From contig CABQCA010000141.1 of assembly GCA_902462525.1 (NCBI GenBank), positions 1 to 5,986 on the forward strand: a DNA stretch of 5,986 nucleotides, written 5' to 3'. Origin of the DNA: an uncultured Porphyromonadaceae bacterium. Its GTDB lineage: Bacteria; Bacteroidota; Bacteroidia; Bacteroidales; Muribaculaceae. Made by a program: the position numbers and the translations under genes. Below the pieces are notes generated by a model. The model saw only the letters and a program-made list of their open reading frames with translations, had not been told where the DNA came from and made no database searches. Below, piece by piece: positions 1 through 5,986 of the stretch. Numbering within the stretch: the first letter of the stretch is position 1; each line of letters starts with the position of its first letter.

Positions 1-126
1 GCCCTCGACTGTCTGCCTCAGCTCGACGGTTGTCAGGTGCACTGCACGGTTATGCTCGGTGAAGTCGACCATAAAATCTTCAAAAAACTCGGCGTCGGCC
101 TCACCTGCGACCCTGTCCGCAAATAA
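1..126 (+). CDS. C-terminal end of a DUF1846 (UPF0371) family protein, partial
   Basis: The reading frame is open from the first base and gives 41 residues before TAA at 124-126; the 5' part lies outside the window. The visible peptide has a Leu-Asp-Gly-Cys-Gln-Val-His-Cys-Thr-Val-Met-Leu segment, then an acidic Glu-Val-Asp stretch, then FKKLGVGLTCDP close to the end. From memory this matches the conserved end of DUF1846/UPF0371 proteins (GCxxHxTVxLxxVDxxxFxKLGxxLTCxP). These are cytoplasmic proteins of about 500 residues, known structurally but with no settled biochemical role. The gene converges on the minus-strand cluster and ends 22 nt before a strong terminator, so it is a separate transcription unit. 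The family call rests on a short remembered motif and could be wrong; that a real coding end is present is much more certain. Confidence 0.7.
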   Translation, partial: ALDCLPQLDGCQVHCTVMLGEVDHKIFKKLGVGLTCDPVRK

Positions 127-147
127 CAGATATCTGGAAAGGCAAAC

Positions 148-192
148 AAAAAAATCTCCGGCCGCATTTCTGAAGCGGCCGGAGATTTTTTT
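148..192. terminator. Bidirectional intrinsic terminator between convergent genes
   Basis: A perfect inverted repeat has an 11-bp GC-rich core (155-165 with 175-185, TCTCCGGCCGC/GCGGCCGGAGA) and a 9-nt loop (166-174). The core is flanked by at least seven A on the left (148-154) and eight T on the right (186-193). Read on either strand it gives a GC hairpin followed by a U run, so it can end both the plus-strand gene stopping at 126 and the minus-strand gene stopping at 210. The A and T tracts can also pair, extending the stem to 18 bp. Its place in the 83-nt gap between the two stop codons fits this role. Confidence 0.93.
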
Positions 193-209
193 TGGGGGGT
201 ATTGTGGGG

Positions 210-3200
210 TTAGTGTTTTGCTACTTTCCGGCCTTTGACGATATAGATACCGGCAGGCAGGTCGGACCACTTGGTGCTCAGGCGTATACCCTGGAGGTTG
301 TAGATTTCGCCGGTTTCGTCGGCTTCGGCTATGATGCTGTCGATGCCCGACGAGGCTTTGAGAGTGTAAGTGTACTCATCGTTGCTTTCGGGATAGGGCT
401 GCGAACCGTCGAGACCGAATGTAGAGTAAGATATGGTGACGATGTATTCGCCGTCTTCGGCAGGTGCTTTGCTGAACTTAGCTAAGAATGTGGGCTTCTG
501 AGAGCCTTCGACAGCTGTGACAGTGGCATTGCAAGTGCCCCATGTGTAGTCTCTGTTCTTGCGTATCGATATGCCTGTCTCCCGGGCTACCTCAGCGGTT
601 TCGGCACCGTCTATTACGATGGTGATTTCATCGAGCGACGATACAGTGCCGGGAGCCGGGGTGAGAACTACGGTGTAGTTTTTCGGTTCGATATATGTCC
701 ATGAGTGTTCAATGTCGGTGTCTACAACAGTGCCCGACAGGCTGATTGCACCCGCTGCGATGGCAATCGAAACTTTGCCCGGTTTTAGATATGCATCGTC
801 GCTGAGCATGAACATGAGATAGTTGGCCTCAGTGTAAACTTCGTATTTGCTTGCGGGGAGAACTTCGCTGTCGAATTTTACAGTAACCTTGTTTGCAAAA
901 TCAGCCGTACGGGCCACATTGAAGTTCTCGTCGAAGACGAAAGTAAGCGAAGCGTGGTACTGGCCGACCTGAATGTCGCCCATGGGGGTATACTGCACAT
1001 TAAGGTCTCCCAATTCTTTCTTGAGCGTATAGCTTGCCTCAATAGCAGGCGATGCGTTACCTTCGCCGGCAAACATGCCTTCGTTAATGAAAAGATGATA
1101 TGTGGTGGCTTTAGAGGGCGCGGGAACGGGGATAATTTCAAATGTGGGATATGGAGCTCCTTCTACGGCTTTGACTTCGATGCTTGTTGCAGCCCATGCC
1201 TGACCCTCCTGGAACATGATTTCATCGCTTCCGAGAACCTGCTCGAGATTAGCTGCGGTGGGGAAAGACAGAGTTATCTTGTCGAGCGATTCGACAGTCG
1301 AGCCGGAAGCGGGTTCGAGAACATATTCGAGTGCGGCGGCTTTTTTAGAAATGGCTATAGTGTGCTCGCCGGTGGTGTTGAAGATGTAAGTGCCGTCTTC
1401 GTTGAGAGTCACATTCTCGCCGTCGACCGTCACCGCAGACCCGGCGTCGGGGGTGACGGCGATTTCCGATTTGCTATAGACGCTGAATGTGCTTGTGCTG
1501 CCGTCCGCAATGTGTGTTTTTACTTTGTCGTAAACTATTACGGCATCGGCGCCTTCTTCTTTTGTGACAGTGATGATTTTGGGTTTGCGGACACCGAGGT
1601 CCTCGAACATTTTGACAACATAGCCGTCGGCAGCGGAGGCATTGAAGATACCGTTTTCATCGGCTGTCGCTTTTTCACCTTCGACAATGACAGCAGGAGT
1701 TATTTCGGCGTCGGTAGAAACTAACCCGAAGCGGAAGGGGTTGTCGTATCCGGGATCGAAATCAAGGACCACGTATCCGTTTTCGAGACGCTCGTTGATT
1801 TCACCGCTTGCACTCCTTACAGTAGCATATACGTCCGCCGAGCGTTTTTCCACATATACAGCCATCTTTGCCGAGCGAGTGATTTTCCGGGCATAAACAT
1901 AGAAGGTTTTCGAGCTTATGGGGTTGTCGGCTACTGTGGAGAGATCGGCGTTACGGGTTGCAACAATGTGGTAACCGCCTTTGGCTGTAGCCATGAGGGT
2001 TGGATATTTCTCACTTACCTTCACGGTGTATTTGTAGAGATTGTCGGATGGAACAGTCATAGCCGGCGAAATTATAACGCCGGCCTCGGTAGCTGCCTTG
2101 AATTCGACAGGTGTATCAATTTTTTCGCCGCCGGCCGAGAGGTCGACACTGCCGCCTGCACTTCCGGCACCGATGCCAATGTTGACGCCTTCGGGGTTAG
2201 CTATATAGATTGTCCAGGTGTTTTCGCCATACACTTTCTCGGATGCGCTGACGGTAATTTTGGTGTCGGCTTCAACTGCAAAAGTGGCTGAAGTGCCTCC
2301 GGCTACTTCTATAGCTGTTCCGTTGGCTGTGACTGTGATGTTATAGTCTTCGTAATCCGATTTGAAGTTCACACGTATTTTGTCGCCTTTGTTCACTGTG
2401 TACGAGCCGTCTTCGCCGGCAACGAGTGTCTTGAGTGTGGTAGTGTTCCATATTCCGTTTATCAAGGCTGCTGCTGCGCCTGTGGTTTCGAGTGTTATTT
2501 TGCAGGTTTCGACTTCCGGATCTTCCTCGTAGCCCCGGATTATGATGACATCGTCCTGTTTTACATTGCTGATGGTGTAAGACTTCGACCCCCAGGTGCT
2601 GACGACAGCCACCTCGGTGTTGTTGTGTCTTACACTGTAAATGTCTTTACCGTTTCGTACCGTGATAACGACATTATTTTCGAGAGCAGGCTTGAATGTC
2701 ACGGTCTGCTGACCATTGACAAAATCGGGATAATCGCGTGAACCGATATTTATGGCCGAAATAAGTTCTGCGCCGTTCTCGATGCTGAGGGTGAATGTGG
2801 CCTCTTTGCCGGCTTCTTCATCGCTGATAAGATTCAGTTTGAAGTCTGTGCCGGCATTTGAACCGTTGAAGGTTACGGCATACAGTTTGCCGTTTAGTTC
2901 GCCGTCATATCCGTAAGGAGAACTTTTGGTGATTGTCTGTGTCTGACCGTTGGGTTTTACACCTTCGAAGCTTGCCACGGTATAGCCTTCTTTTCTGACA
3001 TATACGTAGTGCGATTTCATATTTACGGCCACAGTGTATTCAGTGGCATCATCGGCGATATTCACGCTTTCGAGAATCTTGTCGGTCGAATTCCATGTGT
3101 AAATATCGACAGCTCCCGGAATATTCCAGGATATTGTACCTCCGTTAGCGGCGACAGCTGCAAACGAGCTGCATAGTGCTAACAGGGCGGTAACGAGCGA

Positions 3201-3218
3201 GAGGTAGAAATTTTTCAT
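210..3218 (-). CDS. Large secreted Ig-like/beta repeat protein with Por-secretion-type C-terminal tail
   Basis: This 1002-residue protein has unknown function. Residues 1-24 form a signal peptide (MKNF start, hydrophobic 5-20, cleavage likely after AVA or AVAA); Cys16 lacks a proper lipobox. Residues 25-628 are a chain of short Gly/Thr/Val-rich beta modules with recurring phrases such as YTVAV, TKITVSA and EHTIAISKK, resembling bacterial (InlB-like) repeat domains. Three Ig-like modules follow at about 630-732, 738-842 and 847-954. The first and third are clearly related (PASGSTVESLDKITLSF versus PAPGTVSSLDEITIVI, and AVEGAPYPTF versus AVEGSQKPTF). A SSGID linker at 956-960 leads to a tail at about 971-1002 (IYNLQGIRL, LPAGIYIVKG). 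No catalytic motif was found, so a surface adhesin, scaffold or binding protein is inferred. The ATG at 3218 was chosen over an in-frame TTG at 3320 because the signal peptide starts there; upstream AGAGAAA is only a weak ribosome site. The gene lies 102 nt after the C10 peptidase gene, on the same strand. Confidence 0.85.
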   Translation of the reverse strand: MKNFYLSLVTALLALCSSFAAVAANGGTISWNIPGAVDIYTWNSTDKILESVNIADDATEYTVAVNMKSHYVYVRKEGYTVASFEGVKPNGQTQTITKSSPYGYDGELNGKLYAVTFNGSNAGTDFKLNLISDEEAGKEATFTLSIENGAELISAINIGSRDYPDFVNGQQTVTFKPALENNVVITVRNGKDIYSVRHNNTEVAVVSTWGSKSYTISNVKQDDVIIIRGYEEDPEVETCKITLETTGAAAALINGIWNTTTLKTLVAGEDGSYTVNKGDKIRVNFKSDYEDYNITVTANGTAIEVAGGTSATFAVEADTKITVSASEKVYGENTWTIYIANPEGVNIGIGAGSAGGSVDLSAGGEKIDTPVEFKAATEAGVIISPAMTVPSDNLYKYTVKVSEKYPTLMATAKGGYHIVATRNADLSTVADNPISSKTFYVYARKITRSAKMAVYVEKRSADVYATVRSASGEINERLENGYVVLDFDPGYDNPFRFGLVSTDAEITPAVIVEGEKATADENGIFNASAADGYVVKMFEDLGVRKPKIITVTKEEGADAVIVYDKVKTHIADGSTSTFSVYSKSEIAVTPDAGSAVTVDGENVTLNEDGTYIFNTTGEHTIAISKKAAALEYVLEPASGSTVESLDKITLSFPTAANLEQVLGSDEIMFQEGQAWAATSIEVKAVEGAPYPTFEIIPVPAPSKATTYHLFINEGMFAGEGNASPAIEASYTLKKELGDLNVQYTPMGDIQVGQYHASLTFVFDENFNVARTADFANKVTVKFDSEVLPASKYEVYTEANYLMFMLSDDAYLKPGKVSIAIAAGAISLSGTVVDTDIEHSWTYIEPKNYTVVLTPAPGTVSSLDEITIVIDGAETAEVARETGISIRKNRDYTWGTCNATVTAVEGSQKPTFLAKFSKAPAEDGEYIVTISYSTFGLDGSQPYPESNDEYTYTLKASSGIDSIIAEADETGEIYNLQGIRLSTKWSDLPAGIYIVKGRKVAKH

Positions 3219-3320
3219 TTTTTTCTCTGGTTTGGAAATGATGAAAATAATAAATAGGTTTGTTTTTGAAAGACTTTGGAAAGTGTCGGCGACAGGAGCG
3301 CGAGGCTCCTGTCGCGACAA
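3219..3320 (-). other. Intercistronic leader before the 1002-aa repeat protein gene
   Basis: This 102-nt gap separates the peptidase stop from the ATG of the downstream gene. Its upstream third is a GC-rich hairpin, annotated separately. The remaining ~65 nt are A/T-rich and contain no extra gene. TATTTTCA (minus strand) just before the gene loosely resembles the Bacteroidales -7 element TAnnTTTG, but no convincing TTTG -33 partner is seen at the right distance. An internal promoter is therefore possible but unsupported. The contrast with the 3-nt gap of the preceding gene pair suggests that the third gene can be expressed separately. Confidence 0.5.
3284..3319 (-). other. GC-rich intercistronic hairpin without a U tract
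   Basis: On the plus strand, TGTCG + G + CGACAGGAGC (3284-3299) pairs with GCTCCTGTCG + CGACA (3305-3319). This gives 15 base pairs with one bulged base (3289) and a 5-nt loop (3300-3304). In the minus-strand transcript the stem begins one base after the peptidase stop codon. It is followed by CUUUCCAAAG, not by a U run, so it is not a standard intrinsic terminator. Likely roles are protecting or processing the 3' end of the peptidase message, or partial attenuation before the repeat-protein gene. The fold is read directly from the sequence; the role is inference. Confidence 0.7.
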
Positions 3321-5816
3321 TTATTTAATGGTGATTTTAAGCGATTTGTCGGCCGCACGAACAATGTATACCCCCGGTGCGATGCCGTCGGTGCCGAGGA
3401 TATCGCGGCCGGTGGCGACGGTTATACCCTGCATATTCAAGATTTCTATGATGCAACCGGGAACCGTGACTGTGCTGCCGTCATATTCTATAGTGTTGTC
3501 GGATATCACATTGTCGATGCCGCTTGACTTCAGGCGGAAAACCGAATATCCCGGTCCTATCGGCACAAAGTCGCTGCCATAGGCATAGCCTACCATGAGA
3601 AAGTAGTTGCGTCCGGGGATTGCGGCAGGGAAGTTGACAGTAGTCTCAAGCTCTGCTGTCTGGCCTTCGGTATCAATAATCTTTACTTCGCCGGCATATG
3701 TTTCGATAGCCATTCTTGTTTCGTCGCCTTCGACAGGCGATGCCACGAAAGCGTAGAGCGGGTAGCCGAAGTAGCCGCGTTCGAGCCGTACGGTTGTTGA
3801 GACATTCATTTCGGAGGCGTCGTTCACTTCATAGATTATTCCGCCGGCTTGTAAGTCGAATATCTGTCTTGCTCCATCGATGGCCGGACGCCTGACAAGC
3901 GACATGGTGGGAGCGCCGGGATTTGCTTTCATTATCACGCGTTTGGTGATGTCGTCGCCGTAGAAGTTGTAGTTTCCTTCGTCAAAGAAGGTGAAGTACA
4001 TTTCTGTGTCGTTGTCGACTACGAAATTCTGCGAAAGCGAATTGAGAACTGTCGTCCATTCCCTGGTCACTGTTTCGCCCGGTGCCACGGTGAGGAGTAT
4101 GCTTTCGCCGAGCATTACAACCTGGCCGTTGTATGCCAGAGCGGGGGCGAAGCCGCTGCTCATCTCATGGTCGGAGCCGTTGCCGACGGTAATACGGACA
4201 GTAGCGGCTGTACCGTAATAAAGATTACCTATAATCTCGCCGTCGACCACTTCGAGACGGTCGACATCATTGTTCTCGATTGTGTATTCCGTGCCTTTTT
4301 TTGTGAGATGGATATGGTTGAAATATCCGGTGTTGGTTTTCACGGGAATCCACTCGTCGGGTGTATCTGCATGGCTGTTGCACATTGTCACTTTGTAGCG
4401 TCCGTCTGGTATTCCGGCGGTTGGAAGGTTAATGGTGGGCTTTAGACCCGAGGGCATTACTCCGTAGCCGGGTTCTACGTCGATGGCTTTGTCGTTGAGC
4501 CTTACATAGAAGTCTTCGCAGGCAGGGTCGCTCTCGCTTTGGAAAAGAGCGGCAAAGAAAATTTCTAAAGTTTTCGGGTTGTAGTTTACCCATGAGGCAT
4601 CGCCGGCTGCGAAGAGGTCGAAAACAAGGTCGTCGCCGTCGATTCCGGCGGCCAGTGACCCTGTCTGTGTGAGCACGGGAGTTTCAGTGATCGCAGGCTC
4701 ACCTGTGGGTGGCTGAATACCCAGAACTGCATCCTGAGTGAAGTTGTAGCCACCCCCTGCACCGCCGCCCGCGCCGAGCGAGTAGGGGTTGAGGGCATCG
4801 ACCGAGAAATAGCCGTTCGACATGCCTGTCCAGCCCCAGTTGAAGTGGAAATAACCGTTGCCGTCGTAGCCGTCGCAGATGAAGGAATGGCCTCCGCCGA
4901 GCAGCGAGCCTCCCCCGTAGAGAATCGGACCTACGTTTTTGAGATTGTCGTACAGCAGGTCGGTCCATTCCGATGTGGTGTGGTACTGGCGCAGTTCATA
5001 ACGTATGTTGGGGTCGTAATTGAAATAAGTGATCAGAGCGTTGGCGATATTCATTGCCAGGGCACCGGAAGAATCGAGACCGTAGTCCATTTTCACTGAG
5101 TAGCCGCATGCCTTCATAAGGTAGGCCACGGCATTGGCCTGAGCCTCGGTGTAGCTGCCTTCGGTGTATTTGGGCAGCATGTTGTCCCAGTCGATGGTTT
5201 GACGGCTGAAATTGAGCGTGAGGCGCTTCTGAAGAGTTGTGGCGTTGTAGGAAATGGAACCTTTGCCGCGCTCGGGGTACTTCCAGTAGTTCAGCACCTG
5301 TGCCATGGCTGTGGCCACGCAGCCTGTGTAGGTGCGGTCGGTGCCGCTCATGGGGCACTGCATGTTATAGGGCGCACCCTGATCCCAGTCGGTGGTTATC
5401 ATGGGAGCGATAGCCTCGCGCTGCAGGGCTCGGCGGGGGATGTAGAGGGCGCCGTGTTCTTTATTGTACTGTATCTGGCGGGCGTACTCTTCGAGCCACC
5501 ACTGAAGCTGGGGAGGTATGTCGCCGTTTCCGACACTTCCGGCGTCGGAGTAAGCCAGCAGCGGTTCGGTTGTGTCGTCGGCGCTGACTATGATGAATCC
5601 GTCGCTGTTTCGGTCGAAGAGATATACGGCGGCTTCGCCGTCGCCGCCTTTGGTGGTGTTCACAAGCACAGGCGCGGTGCTGAGGTGAAGGGGTGCCCGC
5701 ATCGCTCCCGAAGGCGACGACAGGCGCGCCAGTGCCTCTTCGGGCGTGAGTGTTTCAGCGAAAAGAACACCTGTCGCTGTTGCGAAAGCCAAAGTGGCTG
5801 TGAGTATTCTTTTCAT
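3321..5816 (-). CDS. C10 family (streptopain/interpain-like) cysteine peptidase precursor with long C-terminal extension
   Basis: This is an 831-residue exported papain-fold protease precursor. Residues 1-20 form a signal peptide (cleavage likely LFA|ET). Residues ~22-132 are the Spi_C10-type inhibitory propeptide, with GFIIVSADD at 73-81 and PPQLQWWLEEY at 101-111. The catalytic domain spans ~138-370. Nucleophile Cys166 sits in TGCVATAMAQVLNYW, His310 in GGGHSFICDGYDG, and Asn326/Trp327/Trp329 in FNWGW. The mobile Gly-rich loop is at 348-356, and the domain ends in AVLGIQP. These match the order in Streptococcus pyogenes SpeB, where loss of the propeptide activates the enzyme. SpeB is about 400 residues; the extra ~460 residues resemble Prevotella interpain A. 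They hold beta-sandwich modules (~371-516, ~517-628 CARDB-like, ~636-761), a SSGID linker (764-768) and a sorting-type tail (786-831: ILNMQGITV, APGVYIVR, KITIK). All key residues are present, so activity is expected. The ATG is 3 nt after the previous stop. Confidence 0.95.
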   Translation of the reverse strand: MKRILTATLAFATATGVLFAETLTPEEALARLSSPSGAMRAPLHLSTAPVLVNTTKGGDGEAAVYLFDRNSDGFIIVSADDTTEPLLAYSDAGSVGNGDIPPQLQWWLEEYARQIQYNKEHGALYIPRRALQREAIAPMITTDWDQGAPYNMQCPMSGTDRTYTGCVATAMAQVLNYWKYPERGKGSISYNATTLQKRLTLNFSRQTIDWDNMLPKYTEGSYTEAQANAVAYLMKACGYSVKMDYGLDSSGALAMNIANALITYFNYDPNIRYELRQYHTTSEWTDLLYDNLKNVGPILYGGGSLLGGGHSFICDGYDGNGYFHFNWGWTGMSNGYFSVDALNPYSLGAGGGAGGGYNFTQDAVLGIQPPTGEPAITETPVLTQTGSLAAGIDGDDLVFDLFAAGDASWVNYNPKTLEIFFAALFQSESDPACEDFYVRLNDKAIDVEPGYGVMPSGLKPTINLPTAGIPDGRYKVTMCNSHADTPDEWIPVKTNTGYFNHIHLTKKGTEYTIENNDVDRLEVVDGEIIGNLYYGTAATVRITVGNGSDHEMSSGFAPALAYNGQVVMLGESILLTVAPGETVTREWTTVLNSLSQNFVVDNDTEMYFTFFDEGNYNFYGDDITKRVIMKANPGAPTMSLVRRPAIDGARQIFDLQAGGIIYEVNDASEMNVSTTVRLERGYFGYPLYAFVASPVEGDETRMAIETYAGEVKIIDTEGQTAELETTVNFPAAIPGRNYFLMVGYAYGSDFVPIGPGYSVFRLKSSGIDNVISDNTIEYDGSTVTVPGCIIEILNMQGITVATGRDILGTDGIAPGVYIVRAADKSLKITIK

Positions 5817-5819
5817 GGC

Positions 5820-5986
5820 TTAATTCCTGATGATTTTACGGGTGCTGTCGCCGGCTTTTACGATGTATATGCCTGCGGGGTAAGCCGAAATGTCGAGTCT
5901 GTCGGCCGCAGCGGCGAGCTGTATTCCCTGAATGGAGTAGAGTACTACCGTGCAGCCCTGGGCGCACACGCTGTCGGCCTCGATGG
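5820..5986 (-). CDS. C-terminal end of a secreted protein with Por-secretion-type tail, partial
   Basis: The minus-strand frame runs in from the right edge with 54 residues and a TAA at 5822-5820. The peptide reads GCTVVLYSIQGIQLAAAA, then a variable loop, then YPAGIYIVKAG and a basic end TRKIIRN. This is the same tail architecture as the two downstream products: strand, Ser/Asn-x-Gln-Gly-Ile turn, Pro-Ala-Gly-Ile-Tyr-Ile-Val strand, and a final basic strand. The body of the protein is outside the window, so its function cannot be told; a second protease or repeat protein is possible. It stops 3 nt before the C10 peptidase start, which indicates a shared message. Confidence 0.88.
   Translation of the reverse strand, partial: IEADSVCAQGCTVVLYSIQGIQLAAAADRLDISAYPAGIYIVKAGDSTRKIIRN
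5825..5828 (-). promoter_or_regulatory. Shine-Dalgarno-like AGGA for the C10 peptidase start
   Basis: On the minus strand AGGA lies 8 nt before the ATG at 5816, inside the last codons of the upstream gene (AGG-AAT-TAA). With the 3-nt gap between genes, ribosomes finishing the upstream gene would be placed close to this start, supporting translational coupling and the choice of ATG. Such motifs are only weakly used in Bacteroidota, so its contribution is uncertain. Confidence 0.5.

Noticed and set aside
193..209. G-rich run between terminator and stop (two G tracts) as a possible G-quadruplex
   Set aside because: Only two G tracts of four or more are present, too few for an intramolecular quadruplex.
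954..1724. 256-codon plus-strand open frame
   Set aside because: It lies wholly antisense to the repeat protein gene, has a Cys/Phe/Gly-rich composition typical of a shadow frame, and has no recognisable domain or start signal.
3171..3173. Lipoprotein signal at Cys16 of the repeat protein
   Set aside because: The residue before Cys is Leu and what follows is SSFAAVAA, which fits neither a lipobox nor a surface lipoprotein export signal; a signal peptidase I site downstream fits better.
3231..3282. Direct repeat TTTGGAAA at 3231-3238 and 3275-3282 as a possible operator
   Set aside because: It is an 8-base A/T-rich repeat in an A/T-rich leader, with no symmetry or known regulator; chance is a sufficient explanation.
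3219..3283. Bacteroidales promoter (TTTG / TAnnTTTG) before the repeat protein gene
   Set aside because: Only a partial -7 match is seen and no TTTG at the expected distance, so it is not listed as a promoter.
3219..3320. N-terminal extension of the repeat protein to a TTG start at 3320
   Set aside because: It would place 34 residues before a clear signal peptide, is encoded by the hairpin and A/T-rich leader, and uses a rarer start codon; the ATG at 3218 is far more likely.
4996..5358. 120-codon minus-strand frame with His/Arg-rich product
   Set aside because: It overlaps the catalytic core of the C10 peptidase in another frame; its composition is an artefact of that codon use.

Overview
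The window looks like the chromosome of a gut-type Bacteroidales bacterium, perhaps of the Muribaculaceae/Prevotella kind. The reasons are secreted multi-domain proteins ending in a Por-secretion/type IX-like C-terminal tail, a C10 (streptopain-like) cysteine peptidase with a long C-terminal extension, and mostly weak Shine-Dalgarno signals. The genus is inferred from style only; there is no rRNA or other marker gene.

Layout, left to right. Positions 1-126 (+) hold the last 41 codons of a probable DUF1846/UPF0371 protein. Positions 148-192 are a strong, symmetric intrinsic terminator placed between this gene and a convergent minus-strand gene set. The rest of the window is that set, transcribed right to left. 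First comes the 3' end of a gene whose product has a secretion-type tail (5986-5820). After 3 nt comes a complete 831-aa C10 peptidase precursor (5816-3321). After a 102-nt gap holding a GC-rich hairpin comes a complete 1002-aa secreted all-beta repeat protein (3218-210).

How the genes may work together. All three minus-strand products end in the same kind of tail (hydrophobic strand, Asn/Ser-x-Gln-Gly-Ile, then Pro-Ala/Gly-Gly-Ile/Val-Tyr-Ile-Val), and the two complete ones also have signal peptides. They therefore look like envelope-exported or secreted proteins made together: a protease activated by loss of a propeptide, and a large adhesin-like or scaffold-like repeat protein of unknown function. 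The 3-nt spacing of the first pair suggests translational coupling. The hairpin-containing gap before the third gene is where expression could be uncoupled.

I found no RNA genes, mobile elements, CRISPR arrays or nuclease/defence genes. There is no gene-free stretch longer than about 100 bases. The most interesting aspect is the pairing of a C10 protease with a giant Ig-like repeat protein of unknown role; I do not see firm evidence of a wholly new system.
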